In this document: positions 51,040 through 60,069 of the stretch, piece after piece
Numbering within the stretch: the first letter of the stretch is position 1
How the letters are laid out: each line of letters opens with the position of its first letter
Source: G963665185 sp049723905
GTDB lineage: Bacteria; Desulfobacterota; Desulfovibrionia; Desulfovibrionales; Desulfovibrionaceae
Reading direction: 5' to 3'
DNA length: 64,000 bases
Assembly: GCF_049723905.1 (NCBI RefSeq)
Contig: NZ_JBJKFD010000001.1
Location: forward strand, 4,464,001-4,528,000
Notes under the pieces: generated by a model
The model's input: the letters and a program-made list of their open reading frames with translations, nothing else
Databases searched by the model: none
What the model was told of the DNA's origin: nothing
Made by a program: the position numbers and the translations under genes

Positions 51040-52185
51040 ATGACAAGTCGTTTGATGAGCGCCGAGTCCGTTACCGAAGGACATCCGGACAAGGTTTGCG
51101 ATCAAATTTCCGACAGCATCCTCGATGCCTGTCTTGGACAGGACCCGGACGCCAGGGTGGCAGCGGAAACCCTGGCATCCGGCAATTCCCTGCATATAGC
51201 CGGGGAAATAACGACGACTGCACAGGTCGACGTTGTCGAGGAGGCTCGAAAGGTTATCCGCAAGATCGGGTATACCGATCCGGCTCTGGGGTTTGACAGC
51301 GAAGGGTGTTTCATTCTCACCAGTCTGAACTCGCAGTCGCCGGATATTGCCCGGGGCGTCTCCAAAAATGGCGAACTGGGAGCGGGCGACCAGGGCGTTT
51401 TTTACGGGTTTGCCTGCGATGAAACGCCGAACTTGATGCCCACACCCATTGCCCTGGCGCACAGGCTTTCCAAACGGCTTGCCGAGGTTCGTCATCAAAA
51501 ACTGGTTCCCTGGCTTCGGCCGGACGGGAAAACCCAGGTTACCGTGCGTTACGAGGATGGCAGGCCGGTGGGGCTGACCAGCCTGGTTGTTTCGGCCCAG
51601 CATGCCCCCGAAGCCGACATGGCAGAGTTGGTGCGGGGGATTGTGGCTGAAGTTGTTTTTTCGGAAGTGAACATCGACTGGATAACAAAAGACACCCGCG
51701 TACTGATAAATCCCACCGGACGTTTTGTGGAAGGCGGACCGGCGGCCGACACCGGGCTGACCGGGCGAAAGATCATGGTGGACACGTACGGCGGTTGTGC
51801 CCGGCACGGCGGCGGTGCCTTTTCCGGCAAGGATTCAACCAAGGTGGATCGCACTGCCGCATACATGGCCAGGTACGTTGCCAAGAACGTGGTTGCGGCC
51901 GGTTTGGCCGCGCGTTGCGAGGTTTCTATAGCGTATGCTATTGGACAGAGAAATCCCGAAATGGTAGCACTGGAAATGTTCGGAACCGAAAAAGTTGATC
52001 CTGAACGCCTCTGTTCAATTGTTCAAAATATATTTCCTTTTTCTGTATCTGGGATGGTTGCGGAGTTGGGGCTCCGCAGGCCTCTATTTGTGAAAACTTC
52101 TGCCTATGGGCATTTTGGTCGCGAGGATGAAGGGTTTGCGTGGGAGAGGCTGGACAAGGCAGAGCTCCTGCGCTCCTTTTTCTGA
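51040..52185 (+). CDS. metK: S-adenosylmethionine synthetase inside the BMC operon
   Basis: Makes SAM from ATP and methionine. The 381-residue protein (ATG at 51040; an in-frame ATG at 51010 would overlap the activase) has the MetK signatures: S-A-E-S-V-T-E-G-H-P-D-K, G-A-G-D-Q-G, and the phosphate-binding G-G-G-A-F-S-G-K-D. It is a full-length enzyme and so probably active. Its place right behind a SAM-using activase suggests a dedicated SAM supply, perhaps local to the compartment. No encapsulation-like tail is seen. The last ~60 residues use less G/C-rich codons than the rest. Confidence 0.94.
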   Translation: MTSRLMSAESVTEGHPDKVCDQISDSILDACLGQDPDARVAAETLASGNSLHIAGEITTTAQVDVVEEARKVIRKIGYTDPALGFDSEGCFILTSLNSQSPDIARGVSKNGELGAGDQGVFYGFACDETPNLMPTPIALAHRLSKRLAEVRHQKLVPWLRPDGKTQVTVRYEDGRPVGLTSLVVSAQHAPEADMAELVRGIVAEVVFSEVNIDWITKDTRVLINPTGRFVEGGPAADTGLTGRKIMVDTYGGCARHGGGAFSGKDSTKVDRTAAYMARYVAKNVVAAGLAARCEVSIAYAIGQRNPEMVALEMFGTEKVDPERLCSIVQNIFPFSVSGMVAELGLRRPLFVKTSAYGHFGREDEGFAWERLDKAELLRSFF

Positions 52186-52244
52186 TTTTTCAGGAGGAAA
52201 AACGCTTCATCACAAGAGCCGCGTGCCGTCAGGGGAATGCATTT

Positions 52245-53492
52245 ATGGCTCGTTCTTATTTGCTGGAGAATCTGATCAGCATAGACATGCTGCAAAAGGT
52301 TCAGGATAATTTCAGTGTGGCTGTGGGCGTATCACTCATTACGGTCGATACGCATGGCAATCCCGTCACCCGGCCCAGCGGCTTTTCGGATTTCTGTGCT
52401 GCTTTTCGTGCAACGTCTGAAGAATTCAAGGCACTCTGCATCCGCTCCGACGAATTGGGCGGACTGCATGCCGTCAAGCGTCGCGGGCCGAGCATTTATC
52501 GCTGTCCCTGCGGGCTGGTCGATCTCGCTGTTCCCATTATGATCCGGGACCACCATCTGGGGTCCATCATGGCGGGCCAGGTCCGCCTGAGCGATGAAAC
52601 CGCCGCGGTTATCGGCAGCCACATGCCGTACGACGAATCGTGGAAGGCCGACCGCAGACTTCGGGAATACCACGAGAGAATTCCCGCCATTTCCTACAGC
52701 AAGCTCATTGCTGCATCCAAAACCCTTTTTCATCTGGCCAACTATCTGGTGGAGCAGGGGTATTCCAACTCCATGGCGCAGGAGCTGAGTGCCAAGAACC
52801 TCAAGATCGTCGAGGAATCGAAGCGCACTCTGGAACTTGAAAAGACGCTGCGCGAGGTGGAGCTTCAAGCCCTTTCATACCAGGTGAATCCTCATTTTCT
52901 TTTCAATGTGCTCAATGCCATCGGCCGACTGGCCTATTTTGAAAACGCCAGAAAAACGGAAAACGTTGTTTACGGTTTTTCCGACATGATGCGCTACATC
53001 CTTAACAAGGACATAGCGCAGTTCGTAACAGTGAAGAATGAAGTCGAGCACGTTGGCAACTATTTGTATCTGCAACAGATTCGTATGAGCGATAAGTTCT
53101 CGTATGACATTGATGTGCCGGACAAGTACAATTCCACATTGTGTCCGTTTATGGTGCTGCAGCCCTTGGTGGAAAACTGCATCAACTACGCCATTGAGCC
53201 TTCCGGAAACGAGAGCTTTGTAAAAATAAAGGCCTCCGACGACGGCAAGGATGTGACCCTGGAGGTGCAGGACAGTGGTGACGGCATTTCGCCCGAAAAG
53301 GCCAGGGCCGCGTTGAACGGCACAGCGGAACGGTCCGGGCGTGCCAGCATCGGCCTGCACAACGTGAACCAGCGGCTCATCTATTTTTATGGCGAAAGTT
53401 ACGGGCTGGAAATTGAAAGCCTGAACACACCCGGCGCGGGGACGCTTGTAAGGATGCGTTTTCCTTTGGAATTCGACCCAGCTGCCCTTTGA
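52245..53492 (+). CDS. PocR-domain sensor histidine kinase (LytS/YesM type)
   Basis: A 415-residue cytosolic kinase from the ATG at 52245 (A-G-G-G-G-A nine bases upstream). Residues ~8-170 are a PocR sensory domain with its cysteines (C51, C65, C87, C89) and I-Y-R-C-P-C-G-L-V-D. A coiled coil (~175-210) follows, then the His_kinase dimerisation segment with phospho-accepting His217 (Y-Q-V-N-P-H-F-L-F-N) and an ATPase domain with V-E-N-C-I-N-Y-A-I and G-D-G-I-S. No membrane segment. In Salmonella the same sensor, PocR, is fused directly to an AraC domain and responds to 1,2-propanediol. Expected partner: the next gene. Confidence 0.9.
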   Translation: MARSYLLENLISIDMLQKVQDNFSVAVGVSLITVDTHGNPVTRPSGFSDFCAAFRATSEEFKALCIRSDELGGLHAVKRRGPSIYRCPCGLVDLAVPIMIRDHHLGSIMAGQVRLSDETAAVIGSHMPYDESWKADRRLREYHERIPAISYSKLIAASKTLFHLANYLVEQGYSNSMAQELSAKNLKIVEESKRTLELEKTLREVELQALSYQVNPHFLFNVLNAIGRLAYFENARKTENVVYGFSDMMRYILNKDIAQFVTVKNEVEHVGNYLYLQQIRMSDKFSYDIDVPDKYNSTLCPFMVLQPLVENCINYAIEPSGNESFVKIKASDDGKDVTLEVQDSGDGISPEKARAALNGTAERSGRASIGLHNVNQRLIYFYGESYGLEIESLNTPGAGTLVRMRFPLEFDPAAL

Positions 53493-53517
53493 TCTCAAAC
53501 GCCACCCAGGAGTTTCC

Positions 53518-54564
53518 ATGACGACCTCAATTGTTATCGTTGAAGATGAAAATCTGGAAAGACAGGCGATCAGGACAATTTTGAACAATGAGCTCAAAGA
53601 CCCCTGCGAAATGCTGGAAGCCAGTACCGGGTTGGAGGCCATAAAAATCATCGATTCGGGCGGGGTCGATCTCATGCTTTTGGATATCAGCATCCCCCGG
53701 CCGAACGGCCTGGAAGTTCTTCGCTATCTTCGTGAGAACAACCATCATTCAAAGGTCATCATCACCACGGCCCACGACGATTTCAACATGGCGCGCGAGG
53801 CCATCAACCTGAAGGCGGACGGCTATCTGCTCAAGCCCATTCGGGTGCAGGCCCTGGTGGAGGCCGTACAGTCGTGCCTTGGGACCGGCTGCGGCACCGG
53901 GCGCCGCTGCGAGGAACTGGCGCAGGCGGTTTACCAGTATCTTGCCCAGAACATGTATCAGGACTCGGTTATTCTGGTGCGAAATCACCTCAACTGGATC
54001 TATGCGCAGGACGGCGGCAATATCCGCCAGCTGCTTTTGGAAACCGGGGATGCGCTGGTCAAGATGGGGCAGGAAAAGGATCTTGATACGGATTGTCTGC
54101 GCGGTGAGATAGACCGGGTAAGAAATATGAACACCGGGTCCCAGAACTGGGGAAAGGTGCTGGATACGTACCTGCGCATGCTGGATTGCCTTTTTGAGAG
54201 CACGCGCAAGTATTTCGGCCATTCGCAGGACACCATGCAGCGGGTTTTGGGGTACATAGAGCGGTTTATCTACAAGGGGGTAACCCTGGAAGAAGCCGCC
54301 GAGTTCGGCCATGTAAGTCCCTCGTATCTGAGCCGGTTGTTCAAGAAGAGCACGGGCGAGAATTTTGTTTCCTACACTACCCGGCTGCGGATGGAACAGG
54401 CCAAGGAATTGCTGAAGCAGAGCGATCTGCCCATTACCGCCATAGCCCTGGAACTGTCGTATAACGACGTCCAGTATTTTTATAAGTCGTTCAAGAAGAT
54501 GTTCGGCATGTCTCCGTCCGAGTATCGCAAGCAGGCCAGTGCCGAGACGTGCGCAACCCATTGA
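53518..54564 (+). CDS. AraC-type response regulator
   Basis: A 348-residue regulator. The receiver domain has D-E-D acidic triad (V-E-D-E), phospho-accepting Asp56 (M-L-L-D-I-S-I-P) and Lys106 (L-L-K-P-I). A ~110-residue linker follows, and the C-terminal AraC DNA-binding domain has two helix-turn-helix motifs (T-L-E-E-A-A-E-F-G-H-V-S-P-S-Y-L-S and I-T-A-I-A-L-E-L-S-Y-N-D-V-Q-Y-F). It starts 25 bases after the kinase and is likely to activate the BMC operon. Confidence 0.92.
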   Translation: MTTSIVIVEDENLERQAIRTILNNELKDPCEMLEASTGLEAIKIIDSGGVDLMLLDISIPRPNGLEVLRYLRENNHHSKVIITTAHDDFNMAREAINLKADGYLLKPIRVQALVEAVQSCLGTGCGTGRRCEELAQAVYQYLAQNMYQDSVILVRNHLNWIYAQDGGNIRQLLLETGDALVKMGQEKDLDTDCLRGEIDRVRNMNTGSQNWGKVLDTYLRMLDCLFESTRKYFGHSQDTMQRVLGYIERFIYKGVTLEEAAEFGHVSPSYLSRLFKKSTGENFVSYTTRLRMEQAKELLKQSDLPITAIALELSYNDVQYFYKSFKKMFGMSPSEYRKQASAETCATH

Positions 54565-55741
54565 TAGTGTCCGCGTTGGACGATGGCTGGGCGGTTCAGG
54601 CAGCATGAACATGGGGGGGCAGGGTACAGCCACGGGCGACCACGGGCGACCTGAAGTTTTGGAAGCTGTGGAAGCTGTGTGCCTGCGCCTGACAAACCAG
54701 GTTTTTCTGGAGGGCACCGTCCCCTGTACAAAAGCCGTGTATTGGGGACAGCACAAAATCTACGGATGAATTTTGCAAAACCTGAGCTGTGGACCGTACT
54801 GGGGATGTCTCTGGACGGTCCACGGCTTTGAACAGCGCATGCTGAATATCCAGAAATCTTTTTGTGGATGATGCTCTTTCTTTAGTTTGCAATACTTTTT
54901 CTGCTACGTCTCAAGCTTGCAGAGAACTTTTTGCCATTTCGTAGAGTATTTTTTTATCTTCTACATTCTTTCAATTCATAAAGAAATCTCTTTTAAAGTT
55001 TTTTCATTTTTTATTCGAATTTAAACTTCAAATTATTTAGTGCGTAAATTCTATGGCACACATTTTGTTGTGCCATTATCTGGTTTATCATCCATACACA
55101 TGTATTGGAATCTTTGGGTACACTCTTGGTACTTTTATGACATGCCTTTTGGGAAAATCTTGAAAACAAAGCAAGAATTTACCACGAGAGGTCAACCTCC
55201 GCATATTATCCGCAACATTCCTGCCTGCTATAACTCTGCTCAAGGAAATTGATCCAGCATCATTTTGTTGGTCTTCATGTGTAAACAAGCACTCTGGGCA
55301 CTGAAGGCACAACCGGGGCGCAACTTCGCACAGTTCTGCCGACGCGTAATTGCCCCGTGTTCATATATGCCGTCTGCCGTGTCCCCAAACATGGCATGAC
55401 GAAGACCGGGTATCTTGTTGATTTCGGCTTTGTTCTCCCCTGACAGAACCTGGCCGGTCAGCAAGGCGCCCCGGTGGTGCAGCGGGCTGTTGGTTCATGC
55501 AGCCCTGGCGGCGGGGATACGAATCCCCTTTGTATTGTTCACATGGCGCATGTCTCCTGCGATCTTTGGCGGTGTTGCATCCGGTCCTCGGCGTGCCGGG
55601 CTCTGGTTCCGCTGTCCAGCGGGTACGGATTTCTTCCGATGTTTTTCCCGAAACCATGGTGTTCCGGGATTTGCATGGGAAATCATCCCAGGAGGCGTTT
55701 AACTTTCAAACTGGCCGGTTGGTCCATACAAAGGCGTCTTC
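54565..55741 (+). other. Long gene-poor stretch between the regulator and ackA
   Basis: 1177 bases. 54631-54680 has two short tandem duplications. A strong hairpin (54786-54828, G-C-T-G-T-G-G-A-C-C-G-T stem) lacks a T tail. 54880-55120 is markedly AT-rich. 55240-55690 has GC-rich frames with no start or ribosome site I trust; the minus-strand frame 55240-55464 (N-K-A-E-I-N-K-I-P-G-L-R-H-A-M-F-G-D) reads like protein but I cannot name it, and it may be a decayed gene. Nothing else seen. Confidence 0.55.
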
Positions 55742-56950
55742 ATGAAAGTTCTCGTCATCAATTGCGGAAGCTCGTCATTCAAATATCAGTTCATCAACAT
55801 GGAAAACCGTCAGGTTTTGTGCTGCGGCCTTGTGGAACGCATTGGGACCGACACAGGAAGCCTGACCCATAAAAAGGCTCCCTGCACTTCCGATGAGATC
55901 GTATTCAAGGAAGAGCGGGAATTTGCCACCCACACGGATGGAATAACCCGGGTAATGTCCTTGCTTACCGATGCCGAGTACGGGGTCATCAAGGACCTCT
56001 CGGAAATTTCCGCCTGTGGACATCGGGGCGTCATGGGGGCTGAAAAGTTCACCAAACCGACGCTTGTGGAACCTGGAATGCTTGCGACCCTGGACGACCT
56101 CTCGGTTCTTGCTCCGCTGCATAATCCCCCCACGATTCAAGGGATGCGGATCATGTCCGAGCTGTTGCCGTGCCCGTCCGTGGCGGTCTTTGACACCGAG
56201 TTTCATTCCACCATGCCCGAACACGCCTATAAATACGCACTGCCCAACGACCTGTACACAAAGTACGGGATTCGGCGCTACGGCTTTCATGGAACCTCCC
56301 ACAGGTATGTGGCGGAACAGGCTGCCGATTTTCTGGGCAAGCCCAGGGACGGGGTCAACCTCATTACCTGCCATTTGGGAAACGGAAGTTCCATTTCCGC
56401 GGTGCGTGACGGCAAGTGTGTGGACACCTCCATGGGGCTTACACCGCTGAGTGGTGTTGTTATGGGAACCCGCTGCGGGGACATCGACCCTGCCATTTCC
56501 AACTATCTTGCCGAGCGTACGGGCAAAACCGTTGCGGAAATAGACAAGATGTTCAATTCCGAAAGCGGACTCAAGGGACTGAGCGGCATGAACGACATGC
56601 GCGATATCCATGCCGCCAGGGAAAAGGGCGACCAGGGGGCGGAACTTGCTTTTGAAATGTTCTGCTACAGCATCCGCAAGACGATAGGTTCGTATTATGC
56701 CGTGCTGGGCAGGGTGGACGCCCTGGTTTTTACAGCTGGCATAGGCGAAAACGACGACATTTCCCGGGCTGCCATATGCAAGGATTTCGAATCGCTGGGC
56801 ATTGCCTTGGATTTGGAGAAAAACGGCCAGAGAAGCGGAGAAGCCCGCAGCATCAGCAAGCCCGGAATGGCGGTTGATGTACTTGTCATCCCCACCAACG
56901 AGGAATTGGCTATTGCCATAGCCACCATGAATGTTTTGAAGGCGGCCTAA
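55742..56950 (+). CDS. ackA: Acetate/propionate kinase
   Basis: Makes ATP from acetyl- or propionyl-phosphate. The 402-residue protein has N-C-G-S-S-S-F-K-Y near the start, A-P-L-H-N-P-P, F-D-T-E-F-H, G-F-H-G-T-S-H-R-Y and F-T-A-G-I-G-E-N, all kinase hallmarks. In Pdu loci PduW has this job; here AckA follows PduL chemistry from the BMC. It is separated from the rest by a gene-poor stretch, so it may have its own promoter or be older than the locus. The ribosome site is weak. Confidence 0.95.
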   Translation: MKVLVINCGSSSFKYQFINMENRQVLCCGLVERIGTDTGSLTHKKAPCTSDEIVFKEEREFATHTDGITRVMSLLTDAEYGVIKDLSEISACGHRGVMGAEKFTKPTLVEPGMLATLDDLSVLAPLHNPPTIQGMRIMSELLPCPSVAVFDTEFHSTMPEHAYKYALPNDLYTKYGIRRYGFHGTSHRYVAEQAADFLGKPRDGVNLITCHLGNGSSISAVRDGKCVDTSMGLTPLSGVVMGTRCGDIDPAISNYLAERTGKTVAEIDKMFNSESGLKGLSGMNDMRDIHAAREKGDQGAELAFEMFCYSIRKTIGSYYAVLGRVDALVFTAGIGENDDISRAAICKDFESLGIALDLEKNGQRSGEARSISKPGMAVDVLVIPTNEELAIAIATMNVLKAA

Positions 56951-57181
56951 ACAAAGAAGCAACTTTGCGGTAGCAGCGTTCCGTTTTTATGTCTCGGTGG
57001 GCGTTGCTGCATGTTGGCGACTTCCGGTCGGGTCCTCTCCGGCCACTCGGCTTTTAAGTCTTCCCCAATTGAGGCTTACGGTTTCCTGGACCACCGAGTG
57101 TTGGACCCCATACGGCATGTTGCCTCTTACGCCGCACTTCTTCCCGGCCCTTGGGTGTTCAGCCCAAGGGCCGGGTTTTTT
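56951..57181 (+). ncRNA. Candidate structured RNA between ackA and membrane-kinase gene
   Basis: C-T-C-G-G-T-G-G (56993-57000) pairs with C-C-A-C-C-G-A-G (57091-57098), enclosing a further G-C-rich hairpin. A strong terminator (57143-57181) follows. The region is not a recognisable gene or known RNA. It could also be the 3' end of the ackA transcript; no clear promoter was seen. Confidence 0.35.
57143..57181 (+). terminator. Strong intrinsic terminator
   Basis: C-C-C-G-G-C-C-C-T-T-G-G-G pairs with its exact complement across seven bases and is followed by six T. Confidence 0.95.
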
Positions 57182-57501
57182 ATGTGCGCAGGCTAAATGA
57201 TGGTGCGTATTCTGGGCCGTTGACAGTACTGGTTTGCAGATTTATTGACGCCTCACCCCAAGGCAAAACGGCTGCAGGGGGAAATGGTCGAAATTCTCCA
57301 AGCGCACAACGCGGTTCTTTTATTCCGGCTTTACTGCAGACGAACAAAACCTGATGATGTCTCTGCGCGACAGAATCATGGAAAATCTTCACCATCGTCT
57401 TGAGGGTTTCTCTCTCGACGCAATCAATAGTATTTTTCTTCCTGCGCACCATTGGTCCGATAAACTGAAACGACGTGAACTGGGGCAGTCTCTTGAAGCA
57501 T
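57182..57501 (+). promoter_or_regulatory. Upstream region of the membrane-kinase gene
   Basis: A good sigma-70-like promoter lies at 57220-57248: TTGACA, 17 bases, TATTGA. It gives a leader of about 250 bases. Frames in the leader are not convincing. Confidence 0.5.
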
Positions 57502-58842
57502 ATGTCGAAAAGAATTTTTGTGGCCGTTGCCGGGCTTGTCAGCATGGCATTCGGCGTTGCTTTCTCTGTGAAAGCCAATCTGGGTGTGTCCCCTGTTTCA
57601 TGCATTCCGTACATTTACAGCCTGAAGTTCAATTTCACCGTCGGCGAACTGACCATCCTGCTGAACATGATTTTCGCCCTGGGCCAGTTCCTCATCCTAC
57701 GGAAAAAGTACACGCTGCTTCACCTTTTGCAGATGCTCGCGGTCATCATATTCGGCTATTGCATCGATATGGCCTTGTATGTCATCGGCGGCATCAACCC
57801 GACCACCTACGTCGTGCAGATGGGGCTGTGCCTTTTGGGTTGCCTGACCCTTTCGGCGGGCATTTTTCTTTTGGTAAAGGCCAACCTTACCTATCTTCCG
57901 GGCGACGGTTTTGTGGTGGTGGTTGCGGACACGGTGCACACAGGATTCGGCAAGCTGAAGGTCGCGTTGGACTGTAGCATGGTCACAGTCGGGCTGGTCA
58001 GCTCCTTTGCCTTTCTGCACAGGCTGGAGGGCATCCGCGAAGGAACCGTCATTGCAGCCCTGCTGGTCGGCTCCCTCGTCAAATTCTTCAACACCAGGAT
58101 TTTCTGGATAGACGGCTGGCTGGGCAACGGCGTGCAGGAAGAAGATATCCCGCTTTTGCCCGAGGGGATGGAGCAGCCCCTTGTTGTGACGATTTCCAGG
58201 GAATACGGGAGCGGCGGTCACAGTATCGGCCAAGTCGTTGCCAGGAAATTGGGCATTGATTTCTACGATAGGGAATTGATCGACATCACGGCGGCAAAAA
58301 GCGGGTTCACGCCGGAATACATCCAGGAGAACGAGCAGAAGCTGGCCGGTTCGCTGCTTGATGAACTCTATATGAACAACTACGCCTACGTGCAGGACGA
58401 GCTTCCTCCCTCCGATGTGCTTTTTCTGGTGCAGAGCAAGATCATCCGCGACATCTGCAGCAGGGGGCCCTGCGTCATCGTGGGCCGTTGCGCCAACTTC
58501 ATTCTCAAGCACAATCCGCGTTGCTTCAACGTCTTTGTCCATGCCAGCGAAGCACACCGCATTGCCAGAATCGTCAACGAATACGGAGTGGACGAGTCGG
58601 TATCGGGCAAGAAACTGGAAAAACTGGACCGCGAACGGGCCAAGTATTGTCTGGAATACACGGGCGAGGACTGGCGGGACTCGACCAACTATCACCTTGC
58701 GCTGGACAGCTCGCTGTATGACAGCCCGGAGCAGATTGCCGACAGGATCATAGAGATGATTCCCGAGGACATCCTGCACCCGCAGGCGGAAGCAGCTCCC
58801 TCAGAAGAAGTTTCCTCGAAAGAAGTGTCCCCGGTCGCCTAG
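57502..58842 (+). CDS. YitT/YczE-like membrane domain fused to a cytidylate-kinase-like domain
   Basis: A 446-residue fusion. The first ~205 residues have about five or six hydrophobic helices with V-S-P-V-S-C-I-P-Y and L-T-Y-L-P-G-D-G-F-V-V-V-V-A-D, the pattern of the YczE/DUF6198 membrane family. The C-terminal part (from about residue 225) is a P-loop domain: V-T-I-S-R-E-Y-G-S-G-G-H-S-I-G, D-F-Y-D-R-E-L-I-D, and G-R-C-A-N-F-I-L, typical of the Cytidylate_kin2 family. The last 20 residues are Glu/Ser-rich. Start is ATG 57502; a GTG at 57475 is possible. Function unknown; it may couple nucleotide phosphorylation to a membrane substrate. Confidence 0.82.
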   Translation: MSKRIFVAVAGLVSMAFGVAFSVKANLGVSPVSCIPYIYSLKFNFTVGELTILLNMIFALGQFLILRKKYTLLHLLQMLAVIIFGYCIDMALYVIGGINPTTYVVQMGLCLLGCLTLSAGIFLLVKANLTYLPGDGFVVVVADTVHTGFGKLKVALDCSMVTVGLVSSFAFLHRLEGIREGTVIAALLVGSLVKFFNTRIFWIDGWLGNGVQEEDIPLLPEGMEQPLVVTISREYGSGGHSIGQVVARKLGIDFYDRELIDITAAKSGFTPEYIQENEQKLAGSLLDELYMNNYAYVQDELPPSDVLFLVQSKIIRDICSRGPCVIVGRCANFILKHNPRCFNVFVHASEAHRIARIVNEYGVDESVSGKKLEKLDRERAKYCLEYTGEDWRDSTNYHLALDSSLYDSPEQIADRIIEMIPEDILHPQAEAAPSEEVSSKEVSPVA

Positions 58843-58865
58843 CTTTTTTCACCACGACCCCAAAA

Positions 58866-58921
58866 CTCCCATTCCCCAGGTGCTTTGCAAAATGCCCCAG
58901 GGAATGGGAGTTTTTATTTTT
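58866..58921. terminator. Intrinsic terminator after the membrane-kinase gene
   Basis: C-T-C-C-C-A-T-T-C-C-C near 58866 pairs with G-G-G-A-A-T-G-G-G-A-G, flanked by A-A-A-A before and T-T-T-T-T-A-T-T-T-T-T-T after. It works in both directions. Confidence 0.9.
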
Positions 58922-59069
58922 TGTTGCCCTGTATGTTGGAGAGTCGGCGTTCCCCCCGTCATCCTCGGTCATCCCAAATCATCCCAGGTCACCTGGCTCT
59001 CTGGCTCGCCTTTCACCCAAAGAACCACAGGGGCGTTATCGTCCTAGTCTCCCATAGGGCGCGGGGCAG

Positions 59070-59915
59070 CTATTCAGCTTCGCCCCATGCCTTGGCGCTG
59101 CGTTCCACCTTTTTGCGGACGCCTTTCCAGTCGGTTTCGTGGGCAAACATGGATTCCGGCAGGGCGGCCAGCATTTTTTCGTAAAGACTCAAAGGAACCG
59201 TAAAGGTCAGTTCGTCGGTTTTCAGGAATTTTCTGGCCGACGGGTCCATGCCGCCAAGCACTGCCTTTTCCATGCCTTTTTCCTTGTAATACAAGGGCCA
59301 GGCAACAATATTGGTGCATCCTGCGCCAAAGGGGCTGACCACGCATTCCATATCGCCCGTGGTGAAGGTCGCCTGGGTGAAGAGTCCGGTAAGAACTTCG
59401 GGACGGGCGAAAAAGATGATGAATTCCGGCTGTACCTCGTCGGTGAACTGGGAAAGTGGCTTGAAGATGCAATATCTGCCCGGAGCGTCGCGGGGCTCCA
59501 CCTTCCGCACGAACTTGCGCATGGCTTCGGGATTGGGCATGTAGCGTTCGCCCTTCAGGGGAGTGCCTTCAAACCCCGTGGACACGTAATTTTCAATGAA
59601 CCGCAGGTTCGGCTTCATCATGGAAGTGTAGTACACACCTCCCAGACATCCGTACTCTTCGGCGGAAACAAAGGCCGCTCCTTTCTTTTTGCGGGCCAGC
59701 CAAATGTTGCCGACAACACAGGAAAAGCTTTTCATCACTTCCCGCATGTCCAGTTTTCCCGCGTCTTCCAGTTCCCGGGAGATGGGCACTCCGGTTTTGG
59801 GGCCGTAGGCCTTTTCCGGCAAGGTGTCCGAATAATAGACTCCAAAGGGCTCTTCCTGCAGGCCGAGATAGTCCAGAAACGTGGCGGTATCATCGAGTAT
59901 GGATTGCATGGTCAT
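59070..59915 (-). CDS. DUF169-family protein
   Basis: A 281-residue cytosolic protein with the DUF169 pattern: E-E-P-F-G-V-Y-Y-S-D, a middle C-L-G-G-V-Y-Y-T-S, and P-F-G-A-G-C-T-N-I-V-A-W-P. The start ATG at 59915 has A-G-G-A-G-G five bases upstream; an in-frame ATG two codons later is equivalent. Upstream frame to 60188 overlaps the divergent regulator and is not used. The family is found in anaerobes and archaea and its function is not known to me. It is controlled, by position, by the LysR gene that diverges from it. Confidence 0.82.
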   Translation of the reverse strand: MTMQSILDDTATFLDYLGLQEEPFGVYYSDTLPEKAYGPKTGVPISRELEDAGKLDMREVMKSFSCVVGNIWLARKKKGAAFVSAEEYGCLGGVYYTSMMKPNLRFIENYVSTGFEGTPLKGERYMPNPEAMRKFVRKVEPRDAPGRYCIFKPLSQFTDEVQPEFIIFFARPEVLTGLFTQATFTTGDMECVVSPFGAGCTNIVAWPLYYKEKGMEKAVLGGMDPSARKFLKTDELTFTVPLSLYEKMLAALPESMFAHETDWKGVRKKVERSAKAWGEAE

Positions 59916-60069
59916 GTCGTCCTCCTGCTGTTTGATGGCCAGGAAACAGGGCGTTCGGATATATTGATTTCCACTATGTCTTTTCATACCATGCTTATGA
60001 ATAAAATAAACAGGCTGAATAAAAAACTCTATTCCACAGATGGGCATAATGATGCAGGGGATGGGCATA

